Shown here piece after piece: positions 1 to 11,068 of a stretch of 64,000 nt of DNA (the stretch's first letter is position 1; each line of letters begins with the position of its first letter). The stretch comes from Moniliella sp. 'wahieum' (Eukaryota; Basidiomycota; Moniliellomycetes; Moniliellales; Moniliellaceae), in the NCBI GenBank assembly GCA_003971905.1, contig RSEE01000004.1:992001-1056000 (forward strand), read 5' to 3'. The notes under the pieces were generated by a model. It saw only the letters and a program-made list of their open reading frames with translations. It was not told the origin of the DNA and ran no database searches. A program made the translations under genes and the position numbers.

Positions 1-1
1 G

Positions 2-690
2 CATGTTTACCTTCGTGTTGATGATGGCAAAGGGGGCGAGGTGGTGCAGCGTGCTTACACGCCCTTTAGCAGCAACCAGCTCTTGGGTTACATTGATATT
101 CTCATCAAGGTCTATGCGCCCTGTGCGGCGTATCCCTTGGGGGGCAAGATGACAACGAGGTTGGAACGCTTGCCGCTCGAGTCGCCTGTTGAGCTCAAGG
201 GGCCGATCGGTAGCTTCACCTATCTCGGTCAAGGGCGGGTCAAGTGGCGCGGGGTGGAGCGGCGGGTGAAGCGCTTGGCGATGATTGCCGGTGGCAGCGG
301 CATCACACCCATCTGGTCCACACTCAAGGGCGTCATGGACGACCCCCTCCTCCGCTGGGAGAGAAAGGGGTGGAGGTGTGGCTGGTTGACGCCAACCGGA
401 CCGAAAACGACATTTTGGCCCGTGAACACATCGATGAAATCTCCAGTGCGTTCCCCGACCGTTTCAAGCTCTGGCACGTCCTCTCTCGTCCGATGGGGCC
501 ATGGGTCATGTCCAAGGGCCGCATCGACCGTGAAGTTCTCCGCACCCCCTCTGCCCGCCCCCGACGACGGTCGAGGGCGAACTGGAGGACACCCTCGTCC
601 TCGTGTGGGCCGCCACCGATGGAGCTCATGGCACGCACTGAGCTGGCAGCCATTGGGTGGGACGTGGAGCGGACTGCAGTGTTTTTCTAG
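2..690 (+). CDS. Nitrate reductase, C-terminal FAD/NAD(P)H reductase module (partial, frameshifted)
   Basis: This is the C-terminal flavin reductase part of an assimilatory nitrate reductase, which passes electrons from NAD(P)H through FAD and cytochrome b5 to the molybdenum centre. The 5' part lies outside the window. Reading from base 2, the FAD motif RAYTPFSS, the GGKMTTRLE segment and the nucleotide-binding AGGSGITP loop are visible, followed by ANRTENDILAREHIDEI, CGPPPMELM and a short C-terminal tail ending in VFF. The last two thirds change frame at about 345-365, again near 555-565 and near 615, so at least three single-base indels are needed to read one protein. The ANRTExDILxRE segment favours nitrate reductase over a plain cytochrome b5 reductase, but the Mo and b5 domains are not in view to prove it. 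A nitrite reductase or nitrate transporter may lie upstream of the window, as in many fungal nitrate clusters; that is inference. Confidence 0.72.
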
Positions 691-1516
691 CGCTTCTCAA
701 GCTTAGTTTTCATAAGGTACTAGTATATGTTGAAACAGTATATTCGTTGATGCGCGGTACGGAGTATAGTGTCATCTCTTCCCGCTGTGGTCCAGCTGTC
801 CCCTTTTTCGGATCGTCACACTGTGGTGCGAGCGGGCCGTGTGTGATGGAGCAGATCAGAGCGGTAGGATGGGATTGTCAAAGCGTGACCAAGATGGGGT
901 ATTGTTGGAGAAGATGATAGCCCTAGTATAGGAATAGATGGAAGGAGCTTTGGAGGGATTGGTTCCAATGAGAGAATAGCCAAGCCATCAACAATACGAG
1001 GGAAGGGCGAGGTGTGACCTTCGTGAGGAGGTGCAGTTTGGTGGTTGCCAGTTACACTGTTGTTATTGGGAGAAAGGAAACACGGTTTGTATTTCTCCCA
1101 GAGCCATTGCTGCATCAATATTCCATCGCATCAATCTTCGACTAGAACTTCCGTCCTTGGCGTGTGGGAGGAAATATATGCCACGGCGGTGTTGTTAGAA
1201 GGCTGATGCATGATGCATGGTGCAGATGGCTGATCTTTTCACAATTGCACATGAAATGTCACATGTCACACACGTCACCCAACCCATCCCGGTCACTTGC
1301 CGGTAACCGGTAATCGGCAACCGGTTACGGTAACCGCGACTAAGGTTGATGCAGATGGGGCTAGTGGGGGGTAGGAGGGGTTAGGCCGGCCGGTTAGGGG
1401 GATTGGGGGGTTGGGGGGTTGGGGCCGTGCGGGGTCACTCCACCCGTAGTCACTAGTCACTACTAGTAGTCGCTGTTCTACCCTCCGATTCGCGCCTCCA
1501 TCTCAGCCCTTTTCTG
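691..1516. other. Gene-free spacer between nitrate reductase and the SDR gene
   Basis: I find no convincing gene here. The spacer holds small members of the odd-palindrome repeat class described elsewhere: a TGATGCA pair near 1204-1218, CACATG/TGTCAC words near 1249-1276, an imperfect GGTAACC cluster at 1300-1336, and AGTCACT repeats near 1453-1470. A G-rich run of GGGGGGTT-type words lies at about 1365-1425. Confidence 0.6.
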
Positions 1517-2385
1517 ATGCAGATTCCTGGCCGCATCTTCTACGTTTACTGGCGCTGCGAGTGGTCTTGGCGAGGCGGCCGCGCGCGAGCTGCACGCCAA
1601 GGGGGCTCTGGTTCTGCTCCTGGACCGCGATGCCGAGCGCGCGGCGAAGTGGCTGCGTCTCTTGGCCCGGCCCGTGCGCTGGCCGCTGGCGAGACGGACG
1701 TGCTGAATTCCGACCAAATCAACGCTGCCATCGCGCTGGCGGATGAGGCCTGGCCCAATGCGCAGCCAGGCGGAGTGGTGCATGCCGCGGGCGTTTCGGC
1801 GGCGCAAAAGACACTGGACAATGACGGTCAGCCGCACGACTTGGACCTGTTTCAAAAGGTGGTGGAGATCAACTTGGTGGCTCCTTCAACGTCGCTCGTC
1901 TGGTCGCCGCGCGCATCGTGCGCGACGTGCCCAAACCAGCAGTCAAGGCCACTGGCGAGTCGCGCGGGGTGATTATTCTCGTCTCCTCGGCAGCTGGCCT
2001 GGAGGGCCAAATGGGCCAGGTGGCCTACGGATCGTCCAAAGCCGGGGTTGTGGGGCTGGCGCTGCCCTTGGCGCGGGACCTGGCGTGGTGGGGGATTCGC
2101 ACGCTGGCCATCTGCCCAGCCATGTTTTCCACACAGATGAGCGAGCTGATTCCTGAGCGAGGTACGTGGCCCGTCCCCTCGCCACTTGGTACTTTGATGC
2201 TTGGTATTGTTGCTAACTCGTTCCTTCCCACAGCCAAGGCCCAGCTGCTGGCCAAGACCGAGTTTCCCCCGCGCATGGGTACACCCGACGAGTTTGGGTC
2301 GCTATGTACCATGGTGGTTGAGAACGAGATGCTCAATGGCAGCCACATTCGTCTTGATGGCGCTGCTCGTTTGGGGAAACTGTGA
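1517..2385 (+). CDS. Short-chain dehydrogenase, HSD17B10 / 3-hydroxyacyl-CoA dehydrogenase type 2-like
   Basis: Predicted NAD-dependent short-chain dehydrogenase of about 250 residues, closest in pattern to mitochondrial 3-hydroxyacyl-CoA dehydrogenase type 2, an enzyme of branched-chain amino-acid and fatty-acid breakdown. The start MQIPGRIFYV leads directly into the Rossmann motif TGAASGLGEAAAREL. Later come NxxG-equivalent VHAAG, INLV, the catalytic serine in VSSAAG and the YGSSK active site, then CPAMFSTQM, and a C-terminus ending LDGAARLGKL. One intron is clear: 2162-2233 (72 bp, gtacgt..cacag), joining PER to AKAQLL. Three single-base indels are needed: an extra T in the TTT at about 1545, one near 1660-1670, and a lost G in a G run near 1880. 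The domain is complete once these are bridged, so I read it as a functional gene with sequence errors. Other SDR subfamilies are possible, but the AxAGLEGQxGQxAYGSSK context fits HSD10 best. Confidence 0.8.
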
Positions 2386-4419
2386 CGCTTGAAACTACGC
2401 TTTCGCTCTGATCCCCCTACAATGGAACCTTGGTTTCCCCCGGCATCAACCATGTACATCCAAGATAGCTGATGGCCGATGGTCGGGTTGGATCGAATGA
2501 GGAAGCAGCGGATATGGCACAGAAGGCACAGAAGACAGGCAATACGATCATGGAGCGGTTAGATTCTATCGATTGAAATGGAAGCTGTTGGGGGCGTGCG
2601 TCGCACTCGGGTCCTATACCACTCAACGTCGTGTTTTTCCTTGACTTGGTTGGGCGTTGTACAAGCAGGGCAAATTAATGCGAGGGCCAGCCAGATTCGG
2701 TGGGTGTGGGGACCACCCCCATGTGCGGTAAGCGTGCGGAGAGAGCGCGCTGTACCATTTGCGCCGGCCCCAACTTGAACCCACGGAACCGGCCAAGGCG
2801 ACGGAACGACTTGCGGCTGGGCATCTTAGCTGCCACGTCTTGTCAAATACTAACACCAGATTGTAGGCCACCACTCTGCCCGATGCACGAGTTCCAGCTT
2901 TTGACCACAAGGGCGAAAAGTCAATTCCCCGGCTAAGAGTGAAGTGAGGAGGGTGCTTTACAGGGGCGGCTGTTTTTTGGGCCAGCGTCTCGCACGCTTC
3001 AAGGTTGGTTGGTGACATATCTACGGTTCCTGATCCTGCACATGTATACAAGGGGCAACCGTTTTTTTCACACCACTTGACGATACACTTATACCCGTTC
3101 GACCTCGCCTTGCCTCTTGCCCCCCCGAGGCCTCTTTAATACGATTTGGGAGGGGAGGAGAGAGAAGAAGCAAGCAACCTCCTCGCCCTGCTCTCTTGGC
3201 GCGCTTCGTCTCTGACCGGTCAGCGCAACAGCCCGCTTGTGCGTCAGCCCACTTGGTTGCGAGGGTGCGAGGGGTACGCCTCCCTTGGTTCGCCAAAGTG
3301 GAGAAGTGATGGGATGGCCACTGGAATCCGCTCCAGTACTACAATCCAGAGGCGCTGGACTCTATCGCATCGCCACAGGCGCTGGGAACTACCCCAGCGC
3401 TCCGTCCCCATGAGGATGTGAGGTTGCCCAAACCGTCGATTCTCCTCGGTATCCAACCAATGGCATAGTCGCCATGTCTCCGTGTGCTAGGCAACGAGCA
3501 CTCCAACGACCGATAGCAGAGCAGAGGCAAGTTCCTTGGTGCTAGCATCATGGCTGCGTGGATGTGGAGAAAAGAGGAGCGGACGGGTGCAACGGTGCAC
3601 TCGGTCGGAACGGGGCGAGACAGGCGAGCGCCAGGAGCTAGCAAGGGACAACATGAGAGGGAGGCAGCGGCCGGCTTCCGTTTCCGTGTGGGGTGTCTTG
3701 CTTTTCCTAGTAGGCAGACCATGTGTGATCGGAGGAGATAGGCCGGTCCAGTTCTAAGCCTGGGACGGGGAGCGAGGCGAGTTATGTACCTGCGTAAGCA
3801 TTTGCAGCGGCTATGGCGGGGTAGAGACGGGAGCAGGGCCTGGTTGTGCCCGCAGGCCAGTCTGGCAAAAGAAAGAGATGAGGGCGCGGCGTGTATGGCG
3901 GGGTGCATCATCTTCTCCAATAGCCACAAAACAGCAAAAAAAGGGAAGAAAGGCAACGGAAGCGGTCGTGGGGAGAAAGAGTACGTTCGTAAGCTGGATT
4001 AGGCAAGGGGCCTTTACCCGGCGGAAAGGCGGGGAGTTGTGAGTGGGTTGCAGCGGCCACACTCGAATAGTTGCCTGAACCAGACGAGAAAAGTGGAGGG
4101 TATTAGAGGGGCACAGAGGAGGTGGGGGCGGCGACGGAGTCGGGGTCAGATCCGGGGCCAGAGAGGCCCGGCATAGGACACCCAGGAGAAGGTTCGTAAA
4201 AGACGAATAGGTTAGCCGTGTCGCGTGGTGAGCGGTGATGAGCAGGACGCAGCCGGTCTTAAAATGGGGGAGGACAACCCCCCGGAGGGGCAACCATGCA
4301 TCAGGACACCAAAAGTTGAAGTCCATTGGTGCCCGGTTTCGTAGGAAGCCAAAAAGGATTGTCCCTCCTCCATATGTCCGACGCTGTCCTTGGCCTTCAT
4401 GCAGGTGCAAGGGGGGGGG
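2386..4419. other. Gene-free region between convergent SDR and Myb genes
   Basis: No reading frame here has recognisable homology or domain-like composition. The open frames are short and overlap on both strands. The part near 4080-4420 is probably 3' flank of the Myb gene. I see no tandem odd-palindrome arrays in this block, unlike the 6-11 kb island. Confidence 0.5.
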
Positions 4420-6040
4420 TCAGAAGTCCCTGTTTCCGGGGCGGACCGAATCAGAATGATAGTAGGACGAGGTGGATTGGTCCGGCATGATGGGGGGGAA
4501 CCGAGCGGTGCTAGTACTATGGGGCGGGTTGGTAGAGTAGTACGATCCAGCGCCTACAAACGGCAGGGAAGAAGCCTGAGAGGCGAGAGGAGGAACCTGC
4601 AATCCCGGTTCAGCTGAGGGGGCAACAAGCTGGACGAACCATAGCCCGAGTCGGAAGGGTAGTACCCCCTGTGTTGGACGGGGCCGAGGTGTGGGAAAGC
4701 GGGGCAGGCAAGGACCCATGGCTTCCCATTCCACCATTTCCTAACCCAAACGGGCCATAGCGAACGGAAGGGCTGGCCAACGAGCCACTCGACACGTTGG
4801 ACGGGGAGGGTCGGTCCAAGGCGGTCGAGGAGCCGTGGTAGGACATGGAGGCGGAGCGGGTCGGATTCGGTTCTACCTTGATCCGATGTTCGTTGGTCGG
4901 CGGAAGAGGAGTGGTATGAAGCGGTTGGGAGGGACGAAGCAGTGTTCGTTTCAGTGTCCGACCGGCTGCGGGGTTTGTAGGGACGCTTGCTGTGCTGGGA
5001 CCGAGCACGAGGATGAAGGACGGTGTTGAAATGGTTCTTGATCCGGTTGTCGGGTCGTCCAGGCAGATGGCGGGCCATCTCGGACCACCGGGACCCGAGG
5101 CGCTTGTACATATCAAGAATCTTGGCATTCTCTTCATCGGTAAAGGGGTTCTTGTTGATGGTAGGGTCCGCATGGTTGTTCCACCGCTCGCGACACTGCT
5201 TGGCAGTGCGGGTGCCAAGACGCTCCGACACTACCGCCCACTTATCCACTCCAACCTCTTGAACTGTCGCGAGCAACTGGGCATCTTCTGGCTTGCTCCA
5301 TTGCCCTCGGTTTGAGGTGGGACGGCACAAGGTGCGCCAGCGCGACGAACAGGCCACCTTGTCAAACGGACCATCCGGGAACGCTGTCTCGGCAATCCTT
5401 GCCCACGACTTGATAGAGGGAGAGTTGGTGGTAGAGCGCGGGCGGATCCCACTCGCCTCGTCGACCGCCTGGCGCTCCATGTGCATCTTGACGGCTGACT
5501 CGAGGCGCTCATCGTCCTCCTTGGTCCAACCCTTCTTGGTCCGCGGCTCGGGGGAGCGCGGGGCGGCAAAGCCGAGCCTGACGCGACTCCTGGCGCGACT
5601 CCCGGCGCGACTGCCGATGGCATTCCCGACGCGACTGTCGACGCGGCTCCGGATGGCGTGTAGCGGGTCGACCAGCTCGAGTCCAGCAGTGGTTTGGCGA
5701 GCAGAGCACTGGCGGACGAGGGATCAGCCGGGGCGGGGTACGGCATGCCCTTGGGAAGCGAGGGCAGAACTGGGCCGGTCCGACTGGGATAGGCGGCCGG
5801 AGGGGCGGGATGGGGCTCATAGGCAGGGGCGGGAGGGAACAAGGTGGGAGGTATGGGGCGCAAGTGGGTCATGCGGCGTAGGGTGGGAGGCGATGGGTTG
5901 ATCGACGGGGGCGGTGCGGCAAAGGAGCCGTCCATGGGGGGGGAGACAGAGACGAGCCGCGGGGGGGGTTCACTGACGGGCGGGTCATGCATGTAGCCGG
6001 GATAGGCACCGTAATAGCCTCCCGCTGGGTGGTCTTGCAT
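4420..6040 (-). CDS. Three-repeat (R1R2R3) Myb-type transcription factor
   Basis: Probable nuclear DNA-binding regulator with three Myb repeats. R1 begins GWTKEDDERLESAVK (about 5530), continues after a loop with SWARIAETAF and closes at SSRWRTL. R2 runs from GQWSKPEDAQLLATV to TAKQCRERWNNH. R3 runs from NPFTDEENAKILDMY to RPDNRIKNHFNT (about 5050). The N-terminus (from M at 6040, QDHPAGGYYGAYP) is rich in Pro, Ala and Ser and contains an APGVAPGVASG stretch encoded by 11-12 nt repeats at 5578-5650. The C-terminal tail is Ser/Pro-rich and read from two further frames, ending about 4420, so frameshifts are needed near 5490-5510, near 4980 and near 4680. The exact start and tail are uncertain. 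Three repeats exclude the two-repeat FlbD class; a Bas1-like or c-Myb-like factor is possible. Target genes cannot be told from the sequence. Confidence 0.78.
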
Positions 6041-7015
6041 CTGCAACTGTTTGAGGGAGAGGCAGCGGCGCGTGGGCCCAGGCCGGTCAGCGGAGGGGAG
6101 GCAGGGTGGGGGATGGGACGAGGAGGGACACGCACCGTTGGTGGTGCTCAAAGGAGACAGCAGAGGGGTGGGTGAGGGCGCACGGGACACGGGGGGGAGG
6201 CGCCGGTTGCGGTTGCGGGTGCGGTTGCGGCGGCGGTTGCGGCGGCGGCGGACTGTGGAGATGGCAGAGGGGGGCCAGGGGAGCCGGAATGGTGGTGGCA
6301 GGGAAGAGGAAATACGGGGCGGGGTGCGGGAGGCGGTGGCTCGAACGAGAGAAAAGGGTCTGCAGGCGGTGTGGGATGGTCGGGAGCAGGTGGGCACGGC
6401 GAGGGGCGCGTCGCGGGTGGGTGTTTGACGTAACAAACAGACCTCTCGGCCTGCTGCTCCTGCTCCTGGCGGCGAGCACTGGGCTGCGTTCCACGTTACC
6501 CGCGCAGGACTGGCTGAGTCGAGGCGGTGGGTGCGCTGTGCCTCTGCGATCTCAGATCCCAGGGCGCCAGGCGGGAGGCACTAGTCCGGCCAGGACCGGC
6601 TGGTTGCGGGCATCAGCGGGCAGCGTGGGAGTGTCGAGGCCAGCGCCCAACTGAATCCGACACAAACAAACCACCACGCCCCGTCACTGGTCACGGGTCA
6701 GATCGAGATGGGCAGCAAGGCCAGGGCGCCATGGCCGGCGCGAGCTACGCGGCAGCCGGGGGGCAGGCGGCCTCGCTTGGGCGCTTGCGGCGGGGGAGGG
6801 GCAAGAACGAAGAGGAGGCCGCAGCGTGCATCACCCATCCGCCCTCGCCTCCCGTACCAGTAGCGCTACCAAAGGCAGCCCGCCGCACAGGCCAGCGTCA
6901 CACGTCAGAACGCGCGTCAGACAGCACGCCACGATGCGTGACTAGTGACTCGCGACGGGCCACACAGATGTGCGTGCGACTCCCTGGCCGACAATCGATG
7001 ATTGATGATCGATTA

Positions 7016-7036
7016 TGCATTACGCGTTACGCATTG
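7016..7036. repeat. Palindromic cluster around GCATTACGCGTTACGC
   Basis: Here ATGCAT, TTACGCGTTA and TACGCAT follow one another, centred on ACGCGT. It is preceded at about 6993-7010 by ATCGATGATTGATGATCGAT. Adjacent different self-complementary words like these are typical of this island. Confidence 0.7.
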
Positions 7037-7283
7037 GCGCACTTGGGCATTGTATGGAGGACTCAGTACTGAGTCTCAGCACTTGGTACTTACCGGACTT
7101 GCCACTGATCACGGATTCCCCGTCTCCTCCATGTCGATGGGTGCACGGCGACGTTGAAAAGGCCGGGGGAGCCCGCTGCTGACCGTCTGGGATTCTGAGC
7201 GCGCTGCGATCTAAGCACGGCGCGGCTGCTGAGCGGCGGAGCCGCTGAGCGCTGAGCAGCTGGCCAGGGGCCTGCGGCCAGGC

Positions 7284-7315
7284 CATGATCAATGATCGAT
7301 GATCGATATCGATGG
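7284..7315. repeat. ATCGATG-type heptamer array
   Basis: A run of GATCAATGATCGATGATCGA followed by TATCGATGG. The unit ATCGATG contains the even palindrome ATCGAT and, across the joint, the odd palindrome GAT-G-ATC. One unit is changed (AATGATC). Confidence 0.75.
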
Positions 7316-7851
7316 TTAGGGGTAGTATTCCGTACAGTACGTGGTAACTGGTGACACTATTGGTGATACAGGGTCGCGGGGGTTCCATGCCACATGCAGC
7401 GTGTGACAGGTCACGCGTCACAGGTCACGCCGGTCACATGGGGTCGCAAAACTGGACAAAAAGCATGGTGCATGGGCGGACGCTCTTCCTTCAAGCTGCA
7501 AGCTTCCGAGCTTCAGCGCGCTTTCTTCCAACTTGCAGCCGACAGAGTATAGGCGTTTGTGCCTGTCATGTCATCATGTCATGCATGCCACGTATCACGC
7601 AGCATACATTATGTGCGGGTGAAGCGTGACCGTGACCAGTCACCGGCAGGCAGCCCAGACGCCGAGATCTGAGGTGTTTGACAGCTATTGTATTCCGGTC
7701 CCTACTGTCTCTCTCTCTTCTCCTTTCCTTCTTCCTTTTTTCTCTCTCTCTTCTTCTTCCCTAGTCCTTGCCTCCCCGCCCCGCCCTGGCTTTTGTATGT
7801 ACGGCTGTATGGAACGCGGGTTGCGTGGCGTGATGTCGGTGACCTGGTAAT

Positions 7852-7866
7852 GCGTAACGCGTAACG
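7852..7866. repeat. GCGTAAC heptamer pair
   Basis: Two tandem GCGTAAC units plus a final G give alternating CGT-A-ACG odd palindromes and the even palindrome ACGCGT-like joint. It lies 25 bp from the CTTCAAG array at 7880-7907. Confidence 0.75.
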
Positions 7867-7879
7867 TGCGGGCTCGGCC

Positions 7880-7907
7880 TCAAGCTTCAAAAGCTTCAAG
7901 CTTCAAG
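7880..7907. repeat. CTTCAAG heptamer array
   Basis: AAGCTT words spaced 7 bp apart with CTT-C-AAG between them, and one irregular step (CTTCAAAAG) near the start. The same unit recurs at 9096, 24177, 29328 and, in degenerate form, 55638 and 60290. Confidence 0.75.
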
Positions 7908-8233
7908 AAGTCTCAACGGGCCAGCGCCATTGGCAATCATTAATCATTAAATCAGTTGCACGACATACCTCTGCGGGCGGTGGCAGGCGGGAGCCCTTCG
8001 GTGGCACCAAAAGGATTTTTGGAGTCAACTGAAGGGCTAGATGACTGTGCCCCCGGCACAAGACGAGAGAAAACGTAGGATCGATCCTCGCAACGTCCGG
8101 TCTCTCGTCTCTGCTGCTCGATGTTCCACGGGCCATGTGGTGTGTACCACATGCACCCGGTGCCCCGCAGACATGCTCCAAGCGCAGAAGCAGCTCCGCT
8201 TCCCGCCGCATCACCTGGGAAGCATCGATTATG

Positions 8234-8285
8234 GGTTAACGTTTTAACGTTTAACGCGTTACGCGCTACGCGTTAACGTTTTCGT
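8234..8285. repeat. GTTAACG / ACGCGTTA palindromic cluster
   Basis: About 50 bp made almost entirely of GTTAAC, AACGTTT, TTAACGCG, TTACGCG and CTACGCG words, alternating between AACGTT, GTTAAC and ACGCGT palindromes with period 7 to 9. Confidence 0.7.
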
Positions 8286-9095
8286 TCTTTCGCATTTAGC
8301 CGAATAGGCGTCCTTTCTTCGGGGAGGCCCTGGGAGGCCGCCACTCGCCGGTCAACCCGTGGATGTCGTGAACTCCCGTGACGCGTGAACCGTTCAGCCT
8401 GGGCGCCTCAGCTTTTCATCATCGATCATCGACCGTTTGTCATTAAATCATGAATCACCGGTCACCATCATCAAGTCATCAAAGTCATCGCGTTGGCGCG
8501 TCTGTGACAGAAGGCTGTGTGGCAAAGGAAAAGCAACAGCGGCAACAACTTGCAGCACTAGGCCGCAGCTCGGATATACACCAGGCGGGGTACCAGAGGC
8601 AGGTACGGGTGCATACTGGAGGGAGGTACGAAGGCTACGTATTGAATGAAAAAGTGCATGCTCCCCGTTTCCAGGCACGGGGGCACAACACGCAGAATTG
8701 CAGCAAGCCAGGACGGGGCCACTAGCCACTAGCCACCAGCCATCGGCCACATCGGCGCATCCGCCACCATCTTTCCCGCATTCGCTGCCACATCGTGTTC
8801 CACCTTTCCACGCTGTGCGAGCATGGCCGGCGGTTGACACCGTATGGGCTGGCCCGTTCCCGCTGTATTCGGCACCCTCCGTTCCGACCGCATCGTCTGC
8901 CCTGAAAACGTCCTCGATGTCGATGCGGTCGATCAAAGAACAGATGCCGGGAGGCCTCTCAACTTCACCGGTCACCAGACTCTAGAGGCCGGAGACCGAA
9001 GGTCGGAATGTCCTGAACGTTGAAACGTTGACTAACCTTGCGATGTCATATCATATTTTTTCCATCAAGTCAATTGAAGCTAAGCTGAAGCTTCA

Positions 9096-9121
9096 CTTGA
9101 AGCTTGAAGCTTGAAGCTTGA
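9096..9121. repeat. CTTGAAG x3.7 heptamer array
   Basis: Three perfect CTTGAAG units followed by CTTGA. Each unit is CTT-G-AAG, an odd palindrome, and each joint makes AAGCTT. Imperfect copies (AAGCTAAGCTGAAGCTTCA) lead into it from about 9075. Confidence 0.85.
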
Positions 9122-9559
9122 CTAGCAAGTGATTAATGATCAGTGACTAGTGAGTGACAAACGGCCTGCGCTTGGTGCTTGGCAGGCAACCGGGCCGGGA
9201 GCGGGCGTTGGCACACTACTAATAGGGTGTGTCAGACATACATAGGGTCAATCTTTATTGAGCGGCCGCTGCGTAGGGCTTGCCAGGGGCTGCTCCACCT
9301 CGGTTGGGTGTGGTTCTCAACGAGCGGCAAAAGGTGTTGGACGACCCATCGGCTCCCTCTGCTAAGGCGCTAAGGATGGTTGTTGATCGGTGATTAATAT
9401 GCAAGGTGCATATCATATGGATGGTGCAGGTGATGCATGCATGATGTCTGCTTTGCTGACCGGTGACCTGCAGCAGTAAACAGATGTTAAACGGCATCGG
9501 TCTTCCTCTAAGCTCCAGGGCCTCTACTAAGCCCCTAAGGCCTAAGGCTGAGTGTTGCG

Positions 9560-9580
9560 ACGTTGAACGTTGAACGTTGA
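9560..9580. repeat. CGTTGAA heptamer array
   Basis: Tandem ACGTTGA units, three copies, giving GTT-G-AAC odd palindromes and AACGTT joints. Single or double copies of the same word occur near 9020, 10565-10585 and 15560. Confidence 0.8.
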
Positions 9581-9894
9581 CTGGCTTCACCGATCGCCGG
9601 GCCCGTCCGGCCTCACTAGTCCCGAGTCTCCGCGGGCTCCGAAAGCTGGTGCGCCTAAGCCAACGACTAGTAGCCTTCTCTCGTCCTGCTTCCTACCACG
9701 CCCGCAATCGATCGCTACGCTACTGTCCTAAACGCTTCCGCATCCATTCCGGTTTCCATCGCCGGGTGGACCAGGACGGCGCTACCTCCGGCCCATGGCC
9801 TAGACCGAAGGCCTAAGTCCATGACCGAATCGATACCATCCAAAGTCTTTCCAGCCTTCTCTGCTTGGCGCTTACGGCATCGGATCCCACCCCT

Positions 9895-9924
9895 CCGGTA
9901 ACCGGTAACCGGTAACCGGTAACC
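9895..9924. repeat. CCGGTAA x4 perfect heptamer array
   Basis: Four perfect 7-bp units plus CC (30 bp). The unit gives the odd palindrome GGT-A-ACC and the even palindrome ACCGGT in alternation. It is the longest uninterrupted array I found. Related arrays lie at 1300-1336 and 11051-11068. Confidence 0.88.
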
Positions 9925-9955
9925 TCTCGACGATACATACCTATCGGTCGCTGTG

Positions 9956-10050
9956 GAGGATGATCGGTGATCGGTGATCGGTGATGCATTTTGAATGATT
10001 AATGACTGCATCATGCATCATGCATCACGCGTCACGCAGACACTAGTCAC
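9956..10050. repeat. Compound array: GATCGGT x3, GCATCAT x3, CACGCGTCACGC, ACTAGTCAC
   Basis: Within 95 bp four different word families follow each other. GATCGGT is repeated three times (9962-9985), GCATCAT nearly three times (10008-10027), then CACGCGTCACGC and CACTAGTCACATG. Switching from one unit to another with period 7 retained argues against simple slippage of one seed. Confidence 0.78.
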
Positions 10051-10354
10051 ATGCACACATGTCACACTAGCTATCCCTAAAGCAGCCCTCAGCTAGTCAG
10101 CTAGTTAGAGATCGTCAGACCAGGTCAAACCGCCCCAGCAGGCCCCAGCTGGGTCCGTCGGCACGCCACTCGTCTGCGCGGGGACGTTCCTTGCCGTCGA
10201 GCCGATCGTGTGTGGAGGGGCGCGTGCAGGATGCAGGATGCATGATCGATCTGTGGTCCATGGTCGACGTTCTCTCTCTGCTGCGTGGACACGAAAACCG
10301 TTGTCGGCTGCAGAAAAAAGTGGCGCCTGACACATCCGATCCGTTCCCATATCG

Positions 10355-10424
10355 GTACGCGTTACACGCGTTACACACACGTTACCCGTTGCCACGTTTC
10401 GTAGGGTACGCGGTACGCGTTTAG
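10355..10424. repeat. ACGCGTTAC 9-bp repeats and GTACGCG words
   Basis: Two perfect ACGCGTTAC units with a degenerate third (ACACACGTTAC), followed at 10405-10424 by GGGTACGCGGTACGCGTTT. Here the period is 9 or 8 rather than 7. Confidence 0.65.
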
Positions 10425-11050
10425 CGCTTCGCGGCTCCCAGCTGTCTTGCTACCCACGCAACAAGAACAGGCGAGGGAAACGGTTCTGGAATCGAGTTGC
10501 TTCCCAAATAACGAAAAAAAAACTTTGTTGTGATGTGGACTTGCCACCGACCTCAGTGGAACGTGTTGAGTACGTTGAACGTTGACCACGTGCACCTCCG
10601 ACACCAAAACCCTCTTCACTGCTCTCGACCCTGCGGGGCTGACCGATTCAGTTACGCGGGTAAACTGCAACCGAAAAAATTAACCCGCAGGGAATATTCA
10701 TGTGTCGGCAGCCGAAACGGCCCCCTATGCTCTGCCGAAAAGAGCCAAAGCAGCGCATGCCGCATGCCACAAGTCACCACGTCAAAATCGTGTCCATGCC
10801 CAATGTGAGATGCCCTTACGTGTACGCACGTCCAGCATCCATCGTCTCTCTAGGTCCCGTCTCTATTATCTCTCGAATCATTTAATCGTCGGGCATCTCC
10901 AGCAGCATCAAACCCCGACCACGAGAGATGCGAGTCACATGTCACACGAGATCACACGCACCCACCCCTCGGATCGATGTCAGCGATGCCACAGAACCGA
11001 CGAAGAACGATTTGTATTTTGGATCGATAACATGTAGTGCCTGCTGGCTT

Positions 11051-11068
11051 TACCGGTTACCGGTTACC
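11051..11068. repeat. TACCGGT heptamer array
   Basis: Two TACCGGT units plus TACC, followed by a degenerate CCCGGTTACCACGG to 11080. It is the same self-complementary family as the array at 9895, read on the other strand and phase. Confidence 0.75.

Noticed and set aside
3339..3956. 205-codon minus-strand open frame
   Set aside because: No recognisable motif, and other frames over the same bases are equally open. Not supported as a gene.
6527..7072. 181-codon open frame in the repeat island
   Set aside because: It runs through palindromic repeat words and has no domain; the composition follows local GC content.
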